Translations under genes and position numbers: made by a program
Part shown: one piece after another, positions 1-9,967 of the stretch
Numbering within the stretch: the stretch's first letter is position 1
Layout: each line of letters begins with the position of its first letter
The notes under the pieces: model-generated
Database searches by the model: none
What the model saw: the letters and a program-made list of their open reading frames with translations, nothing else
What the model was told of the DNA's origin: nothing
Assembly (NCBI GenBank): GCA_947477055.1
Contig: CANJSX010000003.1
Location: 1-45,086 of the forward strand
Direction of reading: 5' to 3'
Length of the DNA stretch: 45,086 bases
Source of the DNA: Sphingomonadaceae bacterium
GTDB taxonomy: Bacteria; Pseudomonadota; Alphaproteobacteria; Sphingomonadales; Sphingomonadaceae

Positions 1-329
1 ATGCCGCGATCGACATCGCCGATGAACAGCACCATCGGCTGCGAATCCTGCATCGCCACATGCACCCCGATCGAGGCATTGGTGGCGCCGGGGCCGCGGG
101 TGACGAAAGCGGCGCCGGGGCGGCCAGTCATCGAACCGTCAGCGCAGGCCATGAAGGCAGCGCCGCCTTCCTGCCGGCACACCACGGTTTCGATTCCCGG
201 GCTGTCATGCAGGGCATCAAGCACCGCGAGGAAGCTTTCTCCGGGCACGGTAAATATGCGGTCGCAACCCTGGGCGAGGAGGCAGTCCACCAGCAGGCGG
301 CCGCCGTTAATCATCGTGTCTTCTGTCAT
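1..329 (-). CDS. ThDP-dependent acetolactate synthase-like enzyme, N-terminal part (cut by window edge)
   Basis: Only the first ~109 residues lie in the window; the gene runs off the left edge. The visible protein starts MTEDTMINGGRLLVDCL and contains the ThDP-enzyme N-terminal Pyr-domain signature: the FTVPGES segment, then the catalytic-glutamate segment VVCRQEGGAAFMA (the glutamate that activates thiamine diphosphate), then TRGPGATNASIGVH. These features are typical of the acetolactate synthase/benzoylformate decarboxylase superfamily. The ATG at 329 is preferred because the family begins close to this point; a second in-frame ATG lies five codons later. It is transcribed leftward, divergent from the small membrane protein at 499. 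The exact substrate cannot be told from the N-terminus; catabolic ThDP enzymes look the same here as biosynthetic IlvB. Confidence 0.85.
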   Translation of the reverse strand, partial: MTEDTMINGGRLLVDCLLAQGCDRIFTVPGESFLAVLDALHDSPGIETVVCRQEGGAAFMACADGSMTGRPGAAFVTRGPGATNASIGVHVAMQDSQPMVLFIGDVDRG

Positions 330-421
330 TTCCGCAGCTTAGCGGCAGGTGGTTGCACCGGCAACCATCACGGTTGCTGCAACACCCGGACCAATTACCG
401 TCCCGAAACGGGAAGCCCCCC

Positions 422-457
422 ATTCACCACGTTTTTCTGGGTGGTGCGGTGGTGAAT
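422..457. repeat. Perfect 9-bp inverted repeat between divergent genes
   Basis: ATTCACCAC at 422-430 is repeated in inverse as GTGGTGAAT at 449-457, with 18 bases between. It sits in the 169-base gap between the leftward ThDP enzyme and the rightward small membrane protein. The position and symmetry fit an operator for a dimeric regulator, but a chance hairpin cannot be excluded; no regulator gene is adjacent. Confidence 0.35.
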
Positions 458-498
458 CAATTCTTAAGCCCGCCTCAGAACTGAAGAGGAGAGGCTTC

Positions 499-690
499 GT
501 GAGAAGAGCCCTGGTCGTTACCGACGATACTGCCAACCACCCGTTTCTGGCCAGCCTGCCGCCGCACATCCGGCGCGGGATCGCCGCCGTGCCAATGCTG
601 CGCGCCTATGCCCGCAAGTCAGTCTGGCTGCGCCAGTTCCTGCTGACCTATGTTGCCGGGGTGGTGGTCGTAGGGCTGTTCATTTTCTGA
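499..690 (+). CDS. Small single-pass membrane protein, function unknown
   Basis: 63 codons starting at a GTG at 499, chosen because a purine-rich Shine-Dalgarno (GAAGAGGAGAG) lies just upstream at 483-493; the longer open frame from 349 has no such site. The protein has a soluble, basic N-terminal part (RRALVVTDD..., then LPPHIRRGIAAVPMLRAYARKS) and a C-terminal hydrophobic segment of about 17 residues ending VVVVGLFIF, so it is predicted to be tail-anchored. The last codons run up to 690, 12 bases from the end of the convergent MFS gene. I do not recognise a family. Confidence 0.6.
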   Translation: MRRALVVTDDTANHPFLASLPPHIRRGIAAVPMLRAYARKSVWLRQFLLTYVAGVVVVGLFIF

Positions 691-702
691 CCAGCAGGCG
701 CT

Positions 703-2007
703 TCAGCATCTCGCACATTCGGCCCGGTAGAGGCACTTCCCGAGCCAGGCCGCGACAAGGCACATGGCTGCGCTGAGCAGCAGTTGGTCGGTGATCGACA
801 CACCCGCCGCCGAGAGGCCCACGGCCAGCGTTGAACCAACCACCATCGCGCCCGAATTGACGATATTGTTCGCTGCAATCGTACGCGCGGTTTGCGAGCG
901 TTCGACGAAGGTGGTGAGGAAGGCATAGAGCGGCACCACGAACATGCCGCCCGACACCGCGATCCCCAGCAGCGAGACCATCAGCGGGATTGCCATGGGA
1001 TGGACGATGAACTGCGAGACGTTCAGCAAGGCGCCGCCATTGTCGGTCGTCCACTGCCGGCAGACGAGGTAGAACATCACGACGAAACACCCCATGGCGA
1101 TCACCGAGACCGGTGCAAAGCGGGCTGAAACGGTGCCCTTGAGCAGGGCATTGATCGAGATCGAGCCGGCTGCGACGCCCACCGAGAAGATCACCAGGAA
1201 CAGACTCGCAACCTCCTTGCTGGCGGTCAGGACATTCTTGGCCAGCGGCGGGAACTGGATGAACAACACCGCGCCGATGGTCCAGAAGAAGCTGATCGCC
1301 ATGATTGCCAGGAACACCCGGCGATCATGGCTGGTGTTGCGGACCAGCGCGATGGAGCTGCGCACGAAATGGAAATCGAGCGGCATCCCTTGCGCCTCGG
1401 GCGGGGCTGGGGGGACTTGCCGGCCGGTCGCATAGCCGATCAGCGCGGTGACGATCACCCCGACCGCAGCCCATTCCACCGGAATCCAGCCGGCCAGAAT
1501 CGTGCCCGCCAGGATCGCGATATAGGTCCCAGCCTCGACCAGTCCGGTCCCGGCGAGGACCTCGTCCTTGTGCAGGTGCTGCGGCAGGATCGCGTATTTG
1601 ATCGGGCCGAAGAAGGTAGAATGGATCCCCATCCCGAACAGCGCCAGCAGCATCAGCGGGATCGCCAGTGTGGTGACCGCAAAGCCCTTCCACGCCAGCA
1701 CCAGCCCCACCGCACCGACCAGCATGATGCCGATCTCGCAGGCCTTGACGATGCGGATGATCCGCGCCTTGTCGCGCATGTCGGCGAGCTGGCCGGACAA
1801 GGCCGAGAGCAGGAAAAACGGCAGGATGAAGATCCCGGACGCCACCGCGCTGAACTTCGCCTCGGCCGCCTCGGAATTGTACACGCTGTAGACGACGTAC
1901 AGCACCATGGCATTCTTGAAGAGATTATCGTTGAACGCGCCGAGCAACTGGGTGACGAACAACGGCAGGAAGCGCCGACTATGGATCAGGTGGGACTGGG
2001 TCGTCAT
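703..2007 (-). CDS. MFS transporter, lysophospholipid transporter (LplT)-like
   Basis: 434 residues with about 12 hydrophobic segments. The N-terminus (RRFLPLFVTQLLGAFNDNLFKNA) carries the Q-x3-AxNDNxxK pattern typical of LplT and of the MFS portion of acyl-ACP-dependent acyltransferase fusions, which flip lysophospholipids back across the inner membrane for re-acylation. Another family signature is the GPIKYAILPQHL loop after TM4 (HSTFFGPIKYAILPQ). In many relatives this module is fused to PlsC and ligase domains; here the frame ends right after the last membrane segment (CLYRAECARC), so it is a stand-alone transporter or has lost the rest. The ATG at 2007 is chosen over a TTG at 2031 because it matches the usual family start; the Shine-Dalgarno is weak in both cases. 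Divergent from pgsA, another phospholipid gene. Confidence 0.8.
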   Translation of the reverse strand: MTTQSHLIHSRRFLPLFVTQLLGAFNDNLFKNAMVLYVVYSVYNSEAAEAKFSAVASGIFILPFFLLSALSGQLADMRDKARIIRIVKACEIGIMLVGAVGLVLAWKGFAVTTLAIPLMLLALFGMGIHSTFFGPIKYAILPQHLHKDEVLAGTGLVEAGTYIAILAGTILAGWIPVEWAAVGVIVTALIGYATGRQVPPAPPEAQGMPLDFHFVRSSIALVRNTSHDRRVFLAIMAISFFWTIGAVLFIQFPPLAKNVLTASKEVASLFLVIFSVGVAAGSISINALLKGTVSARFAPVSVIAMGCFVVMFYLVCRQWTTDNGGALLNVSQFIVHPMAIPLMVSLLGIAVSGGMFVVPLYAFLTTFVERSQTARTIAANNIVNSGAMVVGSTLAVGLSAAGVSITDQLLLSAAMCLVAAWLGKCLYRAECARC

Positions 2008-2121
2008 CCGCGAACTTTGGCAGCCTCTCAATGTGCGCGGAAACTAACGGCGAACCGGCTGCGCACAAGTCCTGTATCCGCTCTTTTTTGCAGGACGGTT
2101 AAACGCTATGCCGATGCTCCG

Positions 2122-2697
2122 ATGCTGAACCTGCCTAACATCCTCACGCTGTCGCGCATTGTCACCGTTCCGGCGCTGCTGGCGCTGATGTGGTGGCCGG
2201 GCTGGGAGACGGGCTATCTGCTGGCCTTCGCCGTCTATTGCCTGATGGGCATCACCGATTATTTCGACGGCTACCTCGCCCGGTCCTATGGCACCGTCTC
2301 GAAGCTCGGCCAGTTCCTCGATCCGATCGCCGACAAGGTTATGGTCGCGGCGGTGATCCTGATGCTGGTCGGCAAGGGCAAGATCGAGGGTGTCCACATG
2401 ATCGCCGCGCTGGTGATCCTGCTGCGCGAGATCATGGTCTCGGGGCTGCGCGAGTTCCTGGCCGGGCTCAAGGTGTCGATCCCGGTATCGCAGCTGGCCA
2501 AGTGGAAGACCGCGCTGCAGATGATCGCGCTTGGCGCGCTGATCCTGCTGGGCGGCGCGCCGGACTTTGCCATTCCTTTTACCGCCGGATACGTCAATCC
2601 GGCTAGCGTCGGCTTCATCACGCTTTGGGCCGCCGCCGCGCTGACGATGCTGACCGGCTGGGATTATCTGCGGGTCGGCCTCAAGCACATGGACTGA
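2122..2697 (+). CDS. pgsA: CDP-diacylglycerol--glycerol-3-phosphate 3-phosphatidyltransferase
   Basis: 191 residues, the normal length for PgsA. It makes phosphatidylglycerol phosphate from CDP-diacylglycerol and glycerol 3-phosphate in the inner membrane. The CDP-alcohol phosphotransferase signature D-x2-DG-x2-AR-x8-G-x3-D-x3-D is complete: D46, D49, G50, A53, R54, G63, D67, D71. It is followed by alternating hydrophobic helices and ends in a WDYLRVGLKHMD tail. The ATG at 2122 (MLNLPNILTLSR) fits the family's N-terminus; no clear Shine-Dalgarno precedes it. The open frame upstream to 1327 is antisense to the MFS gene and is not coding. The flavin reductase remnant begins 26 bases downstream. 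Confidence 0.95.
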   Translation: MLNLPNILTLSRIVTVPALLALMWWPGWETGYLLAFAVYCLMGITDYFDGYLARSYGTVSKLGQFLDPIADKVMVAAVILMLVGKGKIEGVHMIAALVILLREIMVSGLREFLAGLKVSIPVSQLAKWKTALQMIALGALILLGGAPDFAIPFTAGYVNPASVGFITLWAAAALTMLTGWDYLRVGLKHMD

Positions 2698-2723
2698 GCG
2701 TCGTCCGCGACAAGGAGCACGGC

Positions 2724-3266
2724 ATGGAACCGCTGGCGTTGCATCGGGCCTTCACGCTGATCGAGCCGGGACCGATCGTACTGGTGACGACCAGCGACGG
2801 TGCACGCAACAACATCATGACCATTACCTGGACCATGGTGCTCGGCTTCCAGGCCGAGTTCGCGATCACCACCGGGCCGTGGAATCATTCCTGGAAGGCG
2901 CTGACCGAGTCCCGCGAATGCGTCCTCGCCATTCCCGCCGCCGATATGCTCGACACTGTGGTCGGTATCGGGATGTGTTCGGGCCGGGATACAGACAAGT
3001 TCGCCCAGTTCGGCCTGACCGCGCGCAAGGCGAGCAAGGCCGGCGCGCCGCTGATCGAGGAATGCCTCGCCAATATCGAATGCCGCGTGGTCGACATCGT
3101 GGAGCGGCACAACATCGTCATCCTTCAGGGAATCGCGGCCTGGACCGATGCGTTGCGGCGCTAGCGGCGTCTGCTGCACGCCGTTGGCGACGGCACCTTC
3201 ATTGTTGACGGGGAACATCTCGACCGTCGCGCGATGATGCGCGACAAATTGCCCGACGGGTTTTGA
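2724..3266 (+). pseudogene. Flavin reductase-family protein gene interrupted by an in-frame amber stop
   Basis: Starts MEPLALHRAFTLIEPGPIVLV at an ATG with a strong AAGGAG site 8 bases upstream. The sequence matches FMN-binding flavin reductase-like (split-barrel) proteins: LVTTSDGARNNIMTITW, FAITTGPWNHSW, IGMCSGRDTDKFAQFGLT. At 3162-3164 a TAG interrupts the frame after 146 codons. Beyond it the same frame stays open for 33 codons to the TGA at 3264-3266 and encodes RRLLHAVGDGTFIVDGEHLD..., which looks like the normal C-terminus of this family. A single change of CAG, GAG or AAG to TAG would explain it. The product would lack its last ~34 residues. Either a recent pseudogene, a sequencing error, or a truncated but working protein. 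Convergent with oxyR, which ends 5 bases away. Confidence 0.75.
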
Positions 3267-3271
3267 GCGCT

Positions 3272-4168
3272 TCAGCCCGCCCGCAGTTCCTCGGCGAGCA
3301 GCCGGAATTCTTCGGTGCGCGGGCTGTTCTTGCGCCACACCAGCGTGATCTCGCGGTTGGCCTTATCGCTCTTGAGCGGCCGGGCGACCACATCGGTGCC
3401 GTTGAGAATGCCCGCGTCGAGCGCCATCTCGGGCAGCATCGTCAGCCCCAGCCCGTTGTCGACCATCTGCACCAGCGTGTGCAGCGAGGTTCCGATCATC
3501 GTCGCCGAGGCGCGCAGTTCGGGGCGGTTGCAGGCGGCGAGCGCGTGTTCCTTGAGGCAATGGCCATCTTCGAGCAGCAGCAGGCGGGTCTCGTCGATCA
3601 GCTCGGGCGGGATTTCGGCTGGCGGATCGCGCGGATCATCCTTGGGGAAGGCCACGAACAGCGCGTCGAGCTCGATCAAGTCCTTTTCCACCTCGCCGGT
3701 GGGATAAGGCAGGGCCAGCAGCACGCAGTCGGCCCGTCCGTGGTGCAGCGATTCGATCGCCTGCGCGCTGGTTTCCTCGCGCAGGTAAAGTTTCAGCGCC
3801 GGGCGTTCGCGGCGCAGGCGCGGCAGCATGCGCGGGAGCAGGAAGGGAGCGATGGTCGGGATCACGCTCATCCGCACTTCGCCCGAGAGCGGCTGGCCGG
3901 CGCTCTGGACCATGTCCGAAAGCTCTTCCGCCTCGCGCAGGATGCGGTGCGCCTTGGCGACCACGGCATTGCCGAGCGGGGTGAAGCGCAAGGCGCGCTT
4001 GGTGCGTTCGACCAGCGTCACCCCGAGCAGCGTCTCGAGGTCGCGCAGGCCAGCCGAAAGGGTCGATTGCGAAATGAAGCAGGCGTCGGCGGCGCGGCCA
4101 AAATGCCCATGCTCATGCAGCGCGACGAGATATTGCAGCTGCTTGAGCGTGGGGTGGTAGGCGGTCAT
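3272..4168 (-). CDS. oxyR: LysR-family peroxide sensor OxyR
   Basis: 298 residues. An N-terminal winged HTH (about residues 7-65: TLKQLQYLVALHEHGHFGRA, then SQSTLSAGLRDLE) is followed by a LysR substrate domain. The regulatory domain has the OxyR redox pair: EDGHCLKEHALAAC, giving C204 and C213. The nine-residue spacing equals that of Escherichia coli C199/C208, whose disulfide activates transcription under hydrogen peroxide. LDALFVAFPKDDP and the GTSLHTLVQMVDNGLGLTML stretch are also typical. Its ATG overlaps the TGA of rnd (ATGA at 4165-4168), so translation is probably coupled and the two are one operon. Likely targets are peroxide-defence genes; none is adjacent, although a peroxiredoxin lies 8 kb away. 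Confidence 0.9.
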   Translation of the reverse strand: MTAYHPTLKQLQYLVALHEHGHFGRAADACFISQSTLSAGLRDLETLLGVTLVERTKRALRFTPLGNAVVAKAHRILREAEELSDMVQSAGQPLSGEVRMSVIPTIAPFLLPRMLPRLRRERPALKLYLREETSAQAIESLHHGRADCVLLALPYPTGEVEKDLIELDALFVAFPKDDPRDPPAEIPPELIDETRLLLLEDGHCLKEHALAACNRPELRASATMIGTSLHTLVQMVDNGLGLTMLPEMALDAGILNGTDVVARPLKSDKANREITLVWRKNSPRTEEFRLLAEELRAG

Positions 4169-5397
4169 TCGTCGTCCGTGACAGCGGCCGGAGCGCCGTC
4201 CGGCTCGGCTATCTCGGCTGTCTCCACCACATCGTCGACATGGGTCATCTTGAGCTTGCCGTTCACCACCGCGAAGGCGAGCTTGCCTTCGACCAGATCG
4301 AGCGCGTCGTGCCCGAAAGCATCAAAGCGCCAGCTTTCGAGGATCGGCAGGTCCTTGCGCACTCCGGCGGCGAGCAGTTCGAGCTCATCACTGCGGGCGA
4401 GCAGGCGGGATGCGACGTCGATCTCGCGGCTGCGAATCTTGAGCAGCAGCTTGAGCAGGTCGGCGACCAGCGCGCCCTCCTTGCCCAGCGGCGCACCGCG
4501 CGGGGTGCGGGGGGGCAGTTCCTCGTCGCCGAGCGGTTTCGCGCCGTCCAGCGCCGCCATCAGCCGCCGGCCGATCTCGTTGTCGCGCCATCCGGCGGAA
4601 AGTCCGCGAACCTTGGCAAGGTCGGCCTGTTGCTTGGGGGGATGCGCCGCAATGTCGGCCAGCGTCTCGTCGCGGGCGATCCGGCCGCGCGGGATGTTCT
4701 TGTCCTGCGCTTCCACCTCGCGCCAGGCGGCGATCGCCTTGAGCCGACCGAGCATCGCCGGATTGCGCCCGGCGGCCTTGATCCGCTGCCAGGCCAGCGA
4801 AGGATCGTTGCGGTAGTTCTCCGGGTCGGCAAGCTTTTCCATCTCCGCGTCGAGCCATTCGCCGCGCCCGGTCTTCATCAGGCGCTTCAGGATCATGGGG
4901 AAGATCTTGGAGAGATGGGTCACGTCGTTGATGGCATATTCGATCTGGCGCTTGTCGAGCGGGCGGCGCGACCAGTCGGTAAAGCGCGCGCCCTTGTCGA
5001 CCACGAAGCCGAGCCAGCTCTCGACCATGCTGGAATAGCCGATTTGCTCCGACTGGCTGATCGCCATCATTGCGATCTGCGTATCGAAGATCGGGTGCGG
5101 GGTCTGGCCGGTGATATTGAAGATGATCTCGACGTCCTGCCCGCCGGCATGGAAGACCTTGAGCACGTCCTCATTGTCGACCAGCAGGTCGAGCAGGGGC
5201 AACATGTCGAGCCCGTCGGCCTTGGGATCGATTGCCGCCGCCTCTTCGGTATCGGCGACCTGGATCAGGCAGAGCTCCGGCCAATAGGTGCTCTCGCGCA
5301 TAAATTCGGTATCGACCGTGACGAAGTCGGCCTTGGCCAGACGCGCGCAGAGGTCGGCCAGGGCCTCGCTCGTCGTAATCAGCGGGTGTATCTTCAT
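4165..5397 (-). CDS. rnd: Ribonuclease D
   Basis: 410 residues; a 3'-to-5' exoribonuclease that trims tRNA precursors and other stable RNAs. The DEDDy motifs are present: VDTEF with D29 and E31, HAGGQDVEI with D88, and YAINDVTHL with Y154 and D158. Helical C-terminal HRDC domains follow (around RIKAAGRNPAMLGRLKAIAAW and LLLKIRSREIDVASRLLARSDELE). The ATG at 5397 is preferred to the upstream start at 5454 because it matches the usual MKIHPLITT-type N-terminus and has an AGAAAAG ribosome site. It is the first gene of a pair with oxyR, with which it overlaps by four bases. Divergent from aspS. Confidence 0.93.
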   Translation of the reverse strand: MKIHPLITTSEALADLCARLAKADFVTVDTEFMRESTYWPELCLIQVADTEEAAAIDPKADGLDMLPLLDLLVDNEDVLKVFHAGGQDVEIIFNITGQTPHPIFDTQIAMMAISQSEQIGYSSMVESWLGFVVDKGARFTDWSRRPLDKRQIEYAINDVTHLSKIFPMILKRLMKTGRGEWLDAEMEKLADPENYRNDPSLAWQRIKAAGRNPAMLGRLKAIAAWREVEAQDKNIPRGRIARDETLADIAAHPPKQQADLAKVRGLSAGWRDNEIGRRLMAALDGAKPLGDEELPPRTPRGAPLGKEGALVADLLKLLLKIRSREIDVASRLLARSDELELLAAGVRKDLPILESWRFDAFGHDALDLVEGKLAFAVVNGKLKMTHVDDVVETAEIAEPDGAPAAVTDDE

Positions 5398-5435
5398 GGT
5401 TCTTTTCTGTAAGTGAGCCCGTTCGGACCCGCGGC

Positions 5436-5464
5436 TTGACAAATGCACGGCCATCGCCTGTTAG
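5436..5464 (+). promoter_or_regulatory. Candidate sigma-70-type promoter of aspS
   Basis: A perfect -35 TTGACA (5436-5441), a 17-base spacer and a weak -10 TGTTAG (5459-5464). Transcription would start near 5471, giving a leader of about 40 bases before the aspS ATG. It lies in the 114-base gap between divergent rnd and aspS. Confidence 0.45.
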
Positions 5465-5511
5465 CCGCGACTTCCCCCTGCCTTATTGCGGCACGATTGG
5501 AAAGAGTTTCG

Positions 5512-7293
<1,782 letters not shown>

Positions 7294-7387
7294 GCCAATC
7301 TGCCGCCTTGACCCTTGCCAGCGCGGCGCGGGGACATTAGGGCGACAGACGATATTTCCATCCTCCGTTTCTGAAGGGGCTAATTAG

Positions 7388-7624
7388 ATGAGCGACACTG
7401 CTGAGCGGGTCAAAAAGATCGTTGTCGAGCACCTCGGCGTCGAAGCCGACAAGGTCAACGAAGACGCCAGCTTCATCGATGATCTGGGCGCAGACTCGCT
7501 CGACATCGTCGAGCTGGTGATGGCCTTCGAAGAAGAATTCAGCGTCGAGATCCCCGATGACGCCGCCGAGAAGATCGGTACCGTCGCCGATGCGATCAAA
7601 TATATCAACGACAACAAGGGCTGA
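7388..7624 (+). CDS. acpP: Acyl carrier protein
   Basis: 78 acidic residues, the standard ACP length. It carries growing fatty acyl chains on a phosphopantetheine attached to Ser37 in the [10 protein letters not shown] motif. The ATG at 7388 is preceded by AAGGGG at 7374-7379. It heads the conserved acpP-fabF-mltG order. A TTGACC at 7308-7313 might be a -35 box, but no convincing -10 is spaced correctly, so I do not list a promoter. Confidence 0.98.
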   Translation: MSDTAERVKKIVVEHLGVEADKVNEDASFIDDLGADSLDIVELVMAFEEEFSVEIPDDAAEKIGTVADAIKYINDNKG

Positions 7625-7647
7625 TCCGGCCCGTTCCCCCCGTCGCT

Positions 7648-7701
7648 CCGAGCCTGCCGAGGAGCTGCCGGGCATCAGGGACTGACTATCGACAGGCTCG
7701 G
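7648..7701. repeat. Imperfect palindrome with a sphingomonad-like CGACAGGCTCGG arm, between acpP and fabF
   Basis: CCGAGCCTGCCG (7648-7659) is nearly the reverse complement of CGACAGGCTCGG (7690-7701), with one mismatch in 12 and a 30-base loop. Sequences of the CGACAGGCTC type recur as dispersed palindromes in Sphingomonadales genomes, as I recall. Here it fills most of the 118-base acpP-fabF gap and may attenuate or stabilise the acpP mRNA, which is normally needed in excess over fabF. Confidence 0.45.
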
Positions 7702-7742
7702 CCCCTCGTGCGGCTGGGCCTGTTGCGTATTTGGAGAATCGC

Positions 7743-9005
7743 ATGCGTCGTGTCGTCGTAACCGGACTGGGCCTTGTTACTCCGCTGGGTGCGGACGTCG
7801 AAACCACCTGGGCAAATCTGCTCGCCAGCAAATCGGGCGTGGGCCTGATCACCAGATTCGATGCTTCGGATCAGAAGTGCCTGATCGCCTGCGAGGTGAA
7901 GCCGGCCGATCATCCCTATGGCTTCGATCCGAACAAGCGGGTCGATCACAAGATCCAGCGCCAGGTCGATCCCTTCATCATCTACGGCATCGATGCTGCC
8001 GGGCAGGCGATCGAGGATGCCGGGCTGACCGAAATGGACGAGGAAACCCGGTTCCGTGCCGGTTGCTCGATCGGATCGGGCATCGGCGGCCTGCCGGGGA
8101 TCGAAAGCGAATCGCTGGTGCTGGCCGAAAAAGGCCCGAGCCGGGTTTCGCCGCATTTCGTCCATGGCCGCCTGATTAATCTGATCTCGGGGCAGGTCTC
8201 GATCAAATACGGGTTGATGGGCCCGAACCACGCCGTGGTCACTGCCTGTTCGACCGGCGCGCATTCGATCGGCGATGCCGCCCGCATGATCCGTGACGAT
8301 GATGCCGACATCATGCTCGCGGGCGGCGCCGAGGGCACGATCTGCCCGATCGGCATCGCCGGCTTCGCCCAGGCCCGCGCGCTCAATTGCAGCTTCAACG
8401 ATCGCCCCGAAGCGGCCAGCCGCCCCTATGACAAGGGCCGCGACGGCTTCGTCATGGGCGAGGGCGCCGGGGTGGTGGTGCTCGAGGAATATGAGCACGC
8501 CAAGGCCCGCGGCGCGAAGATCTACGCCGAAGTGGTCGGCTATGGCCTCTCGGGCGATGCCTATCACGTCACCGCCCCGCACCCGGAAGGCAAGGGCGCG
8601 GAGCTCGCCATGCGCATGGCGCTGAAGAAGGCCGGGATGGGCCCGGGCGACATCGATTATGTCAACGCCCACGGCACCTCGACCATGGCCGACACGATCG
8701 AACTGGCCGCGGTCAAGCGGGTGCTGGGCGATGACCTGAGCGGCGCCTCGATGAGCAGCACCAAGTCTGCCATCGGCCATCTGCTCGGCGGGGCCGGTGC
8801 GGTCGAGGCGATCTTCTGCATCCTCGCGATCCGCGATCAGATCGTGCCCCCCACGCTCAATCTCGACGATCCCGACGAGGGCACCGAGGGCGTCGATCTG
8901 GTCCCGCATGTTGCGAAAAAGCGCAAGGTCCGGGCCGTGCTCAACAACAGCTTCGGCTTTGGCGGCACCAACGCCAGCGTGATCCTCAAGGCGGTCGAGG
9001 GCTGA
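7743..9005 (+). CDS. fabF: Beta-ketoacyl-ACP synthase II
   Basis: 420 residues. It condenses malonyl-ACP with acyl-ACP in fatty-acid elongation. The Cys-His-His triad is complete: C169 in VTACSTGAHSIGDA, H310 in VNAHGTSTMADT and H346 in KSAIGHLLGGAGAVE. The C-terminal NNSFGFGGTNASVIL motif is present. The ATG at 7743 is chosen over an upstream TTG at 7731 because a GGAG site (7733-7736) falls between them. The TGA overlaps the mltG ATG by one base, so the two are translationally coupled. Confidence 0.97.
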   Translation: MRRVVVTGLGLVTPLGADVETTWANLLASKSGVGLITRFDASDQKCLIACEVKPADHPYGFDPNKRVDHKIQRQVDPFIIYGIDAAGQAIEDAGLTEMDEETRFRAGCSIGSGIGGLPGIESESLVLAEKGPSRVSPHFVHGRLINLISGQVSIKYGLMGPNHAVVTACSTGAHSIGDAARMIRDDDADIMLAGGAEGTICPIGIAGFAQARALNCSFNDRPEAASRPYDKGRDGFVMGEGAGVVVLEEYEHAKARGAKIYAEVVGYGLSGDAYHVTAPHPEGKGAELAMRMALKKAGMGPGDIDYVNAHGTSTMADTIELAAVKRVLGDDLSGASMSSTKSAIGHLLGGAGAVEAIFCILAIRDQIVPPTLNLDDPDEGTEGVDLVPHVAKKRKVRAVLNNSFGFGGTNASVILKAVEG

Positions 9006-9967
9006 TGATCCGGCGCGGCGTGCTGGCCGCCGTCCTGGCGGCCGTGCTGCTGCTGGGGTGGTTCGCGGCGGGCTGGTTCATGGCCGGCCCGCTGAGCAAG
9101 GACACTCCGCTCATCGTCGCCGATGGGTCAAGCCTTTCGGCGGTCGCCCGGCAGCTGGAGAGCAAGGGCGCAATCGCCTCCGCCGCCTCCTTCAAAGCGC
9201 GCGCCCGGATCTTCGGCGCGGGCCGCACGATCAAGGCCGGCGAGTTCCTCCTGCCCAAAGCCGCCAGCCCCTCGCGCATCCTCGCCATCGTCACCGGCGA
9301 CGAGGTGATCCGCCGCTTCGTGACCATCCCGGAGGGCATGCCCTCGATCATGGTCTACGAACGCCTGCTAGCCCAGCCCAACCTCACCGGCGCGATCAAG
9401 GTCCCGGCCGAAGGCTCGGTCCTGCCCGATACCTATGAGTTTGAGCGCGGCGAAAGCCGGCAGGCGGTGCTGGACCGGATGCAGGCCGCCATGGTCCGCA
9501 CGCTGGATGCGCTGTGGAAGAAGCACGCCCCGCAGATCGCGGTCTCCTCCCCGCGCGAGGCGCTGATCCTTGCCTCGATCGTCGAGAAGGAAACCGGCAA
9601 GCCCTCCGAACGGCAGATGGTCGCCGGGCTCTATTCCAACCGGCTGCGGCAGGGGATCATGCTCCAGGCCGATCCCACGATCATCTACCCGATCACCAAG
9701 GGCAAACCGCTCGGCCGCCGCATCCGCCAGTCGGAGATCCAGGCGGTCAATGATTACAACACCTATGCCATGATCGGGCTGCCCAAGGCCCCGATCACCA
9801 ACCCCGGCCGCTCGGCGATCGAAGCCGTGCTGCACCCGGCCAACACCGGCGCGCTCTACATGGTTGCCGACGGCACCGGCGGACATGCCTTTGCGGCGAC
9901 GCTGGCCGAGCATAACGCCAATGTGCAGAAGTGGTTCGCGCTGAGAAGGGCGCGGGGGGAGATTTAG
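9005..9967 (+). CDS. mltG: Endolytic peptidoglycan transglycosylase MltG
   Basis: 320 residues. One N-terminal membrane anchor (about residues 5-28, VLAAVLAAVLLLGWFAAGWF) is followed by a LysM-like part and a YceG catalytic domain. The catalytic glutamate is E194 in LILASIVEKETGKPSERQMV, equivalent to E218 of Escherichia coli MltG. PTIIYPITKG, NDYNTYAMIGLP and the HPANTGALYMVADGTGGHAF segment are family signatures. It cleaves nascent glycan strands at the periplasmic face and may set their length. The ATG lies inside the fabF stop (TGATG). It ends tail-to-tail with the alkylsulfatase gene, sharing bases 9964-9967. Confidence 0.94.
   Translation: MIRRGVLAAVLAAVLLLGWFAAGWFMAGPLSKDTPLIVADGSSLSAVARQLESKGAIASAASFKARARIFGAGRTIKAGEFLLPKAASPSRILAIVTGDEVIRRFVTIPEGMPSIMVYERLLAQPNLTGAIKVPAEGSVLPDTYEFERGESRQAVLDRMQAAMVRTLDALWKKHAPQIAVSSPREALILASIVEKETGKPSERQMVAGLYSNRLRQGIMLQADPTIIYPITKGKPLGRRIRQSEIQAVNDYNTYAMIGLPKAPITNPGRSAIEAVLHPANTGALYMVADGTGGHAFAATLAEHNANVQKWFALRRARGEI

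Noticed and set aside
680-705. Possible frameshift at the end of the LplT-like gene (another frame ends KRLLVRK)
   Set aside because: The normal frame ends plausibly after the last membrane segment and the C-terminal tail is not conserved enough to judge.
1327-2697. 456-codon open frame on the plus strand joining antisense MFS sequence to pgsA
   Set aside because: The first part is Arg/Gln/Asp-rich antisense of the MFS gene; only the part from 2122 is a recognisable protein (PgsA).
3263-4816. Long plus-strand frame across oxyR and rnd
   Set aside because: It crosses two well-supported genes antisense and has no family resemblance or ribosome site.
7308-7339. acpP promoter with TTGACC as -35
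   Set aside because: No acceptable -10 box at 16-18 bases; the nearest (ACATTA) is 20 bases away.
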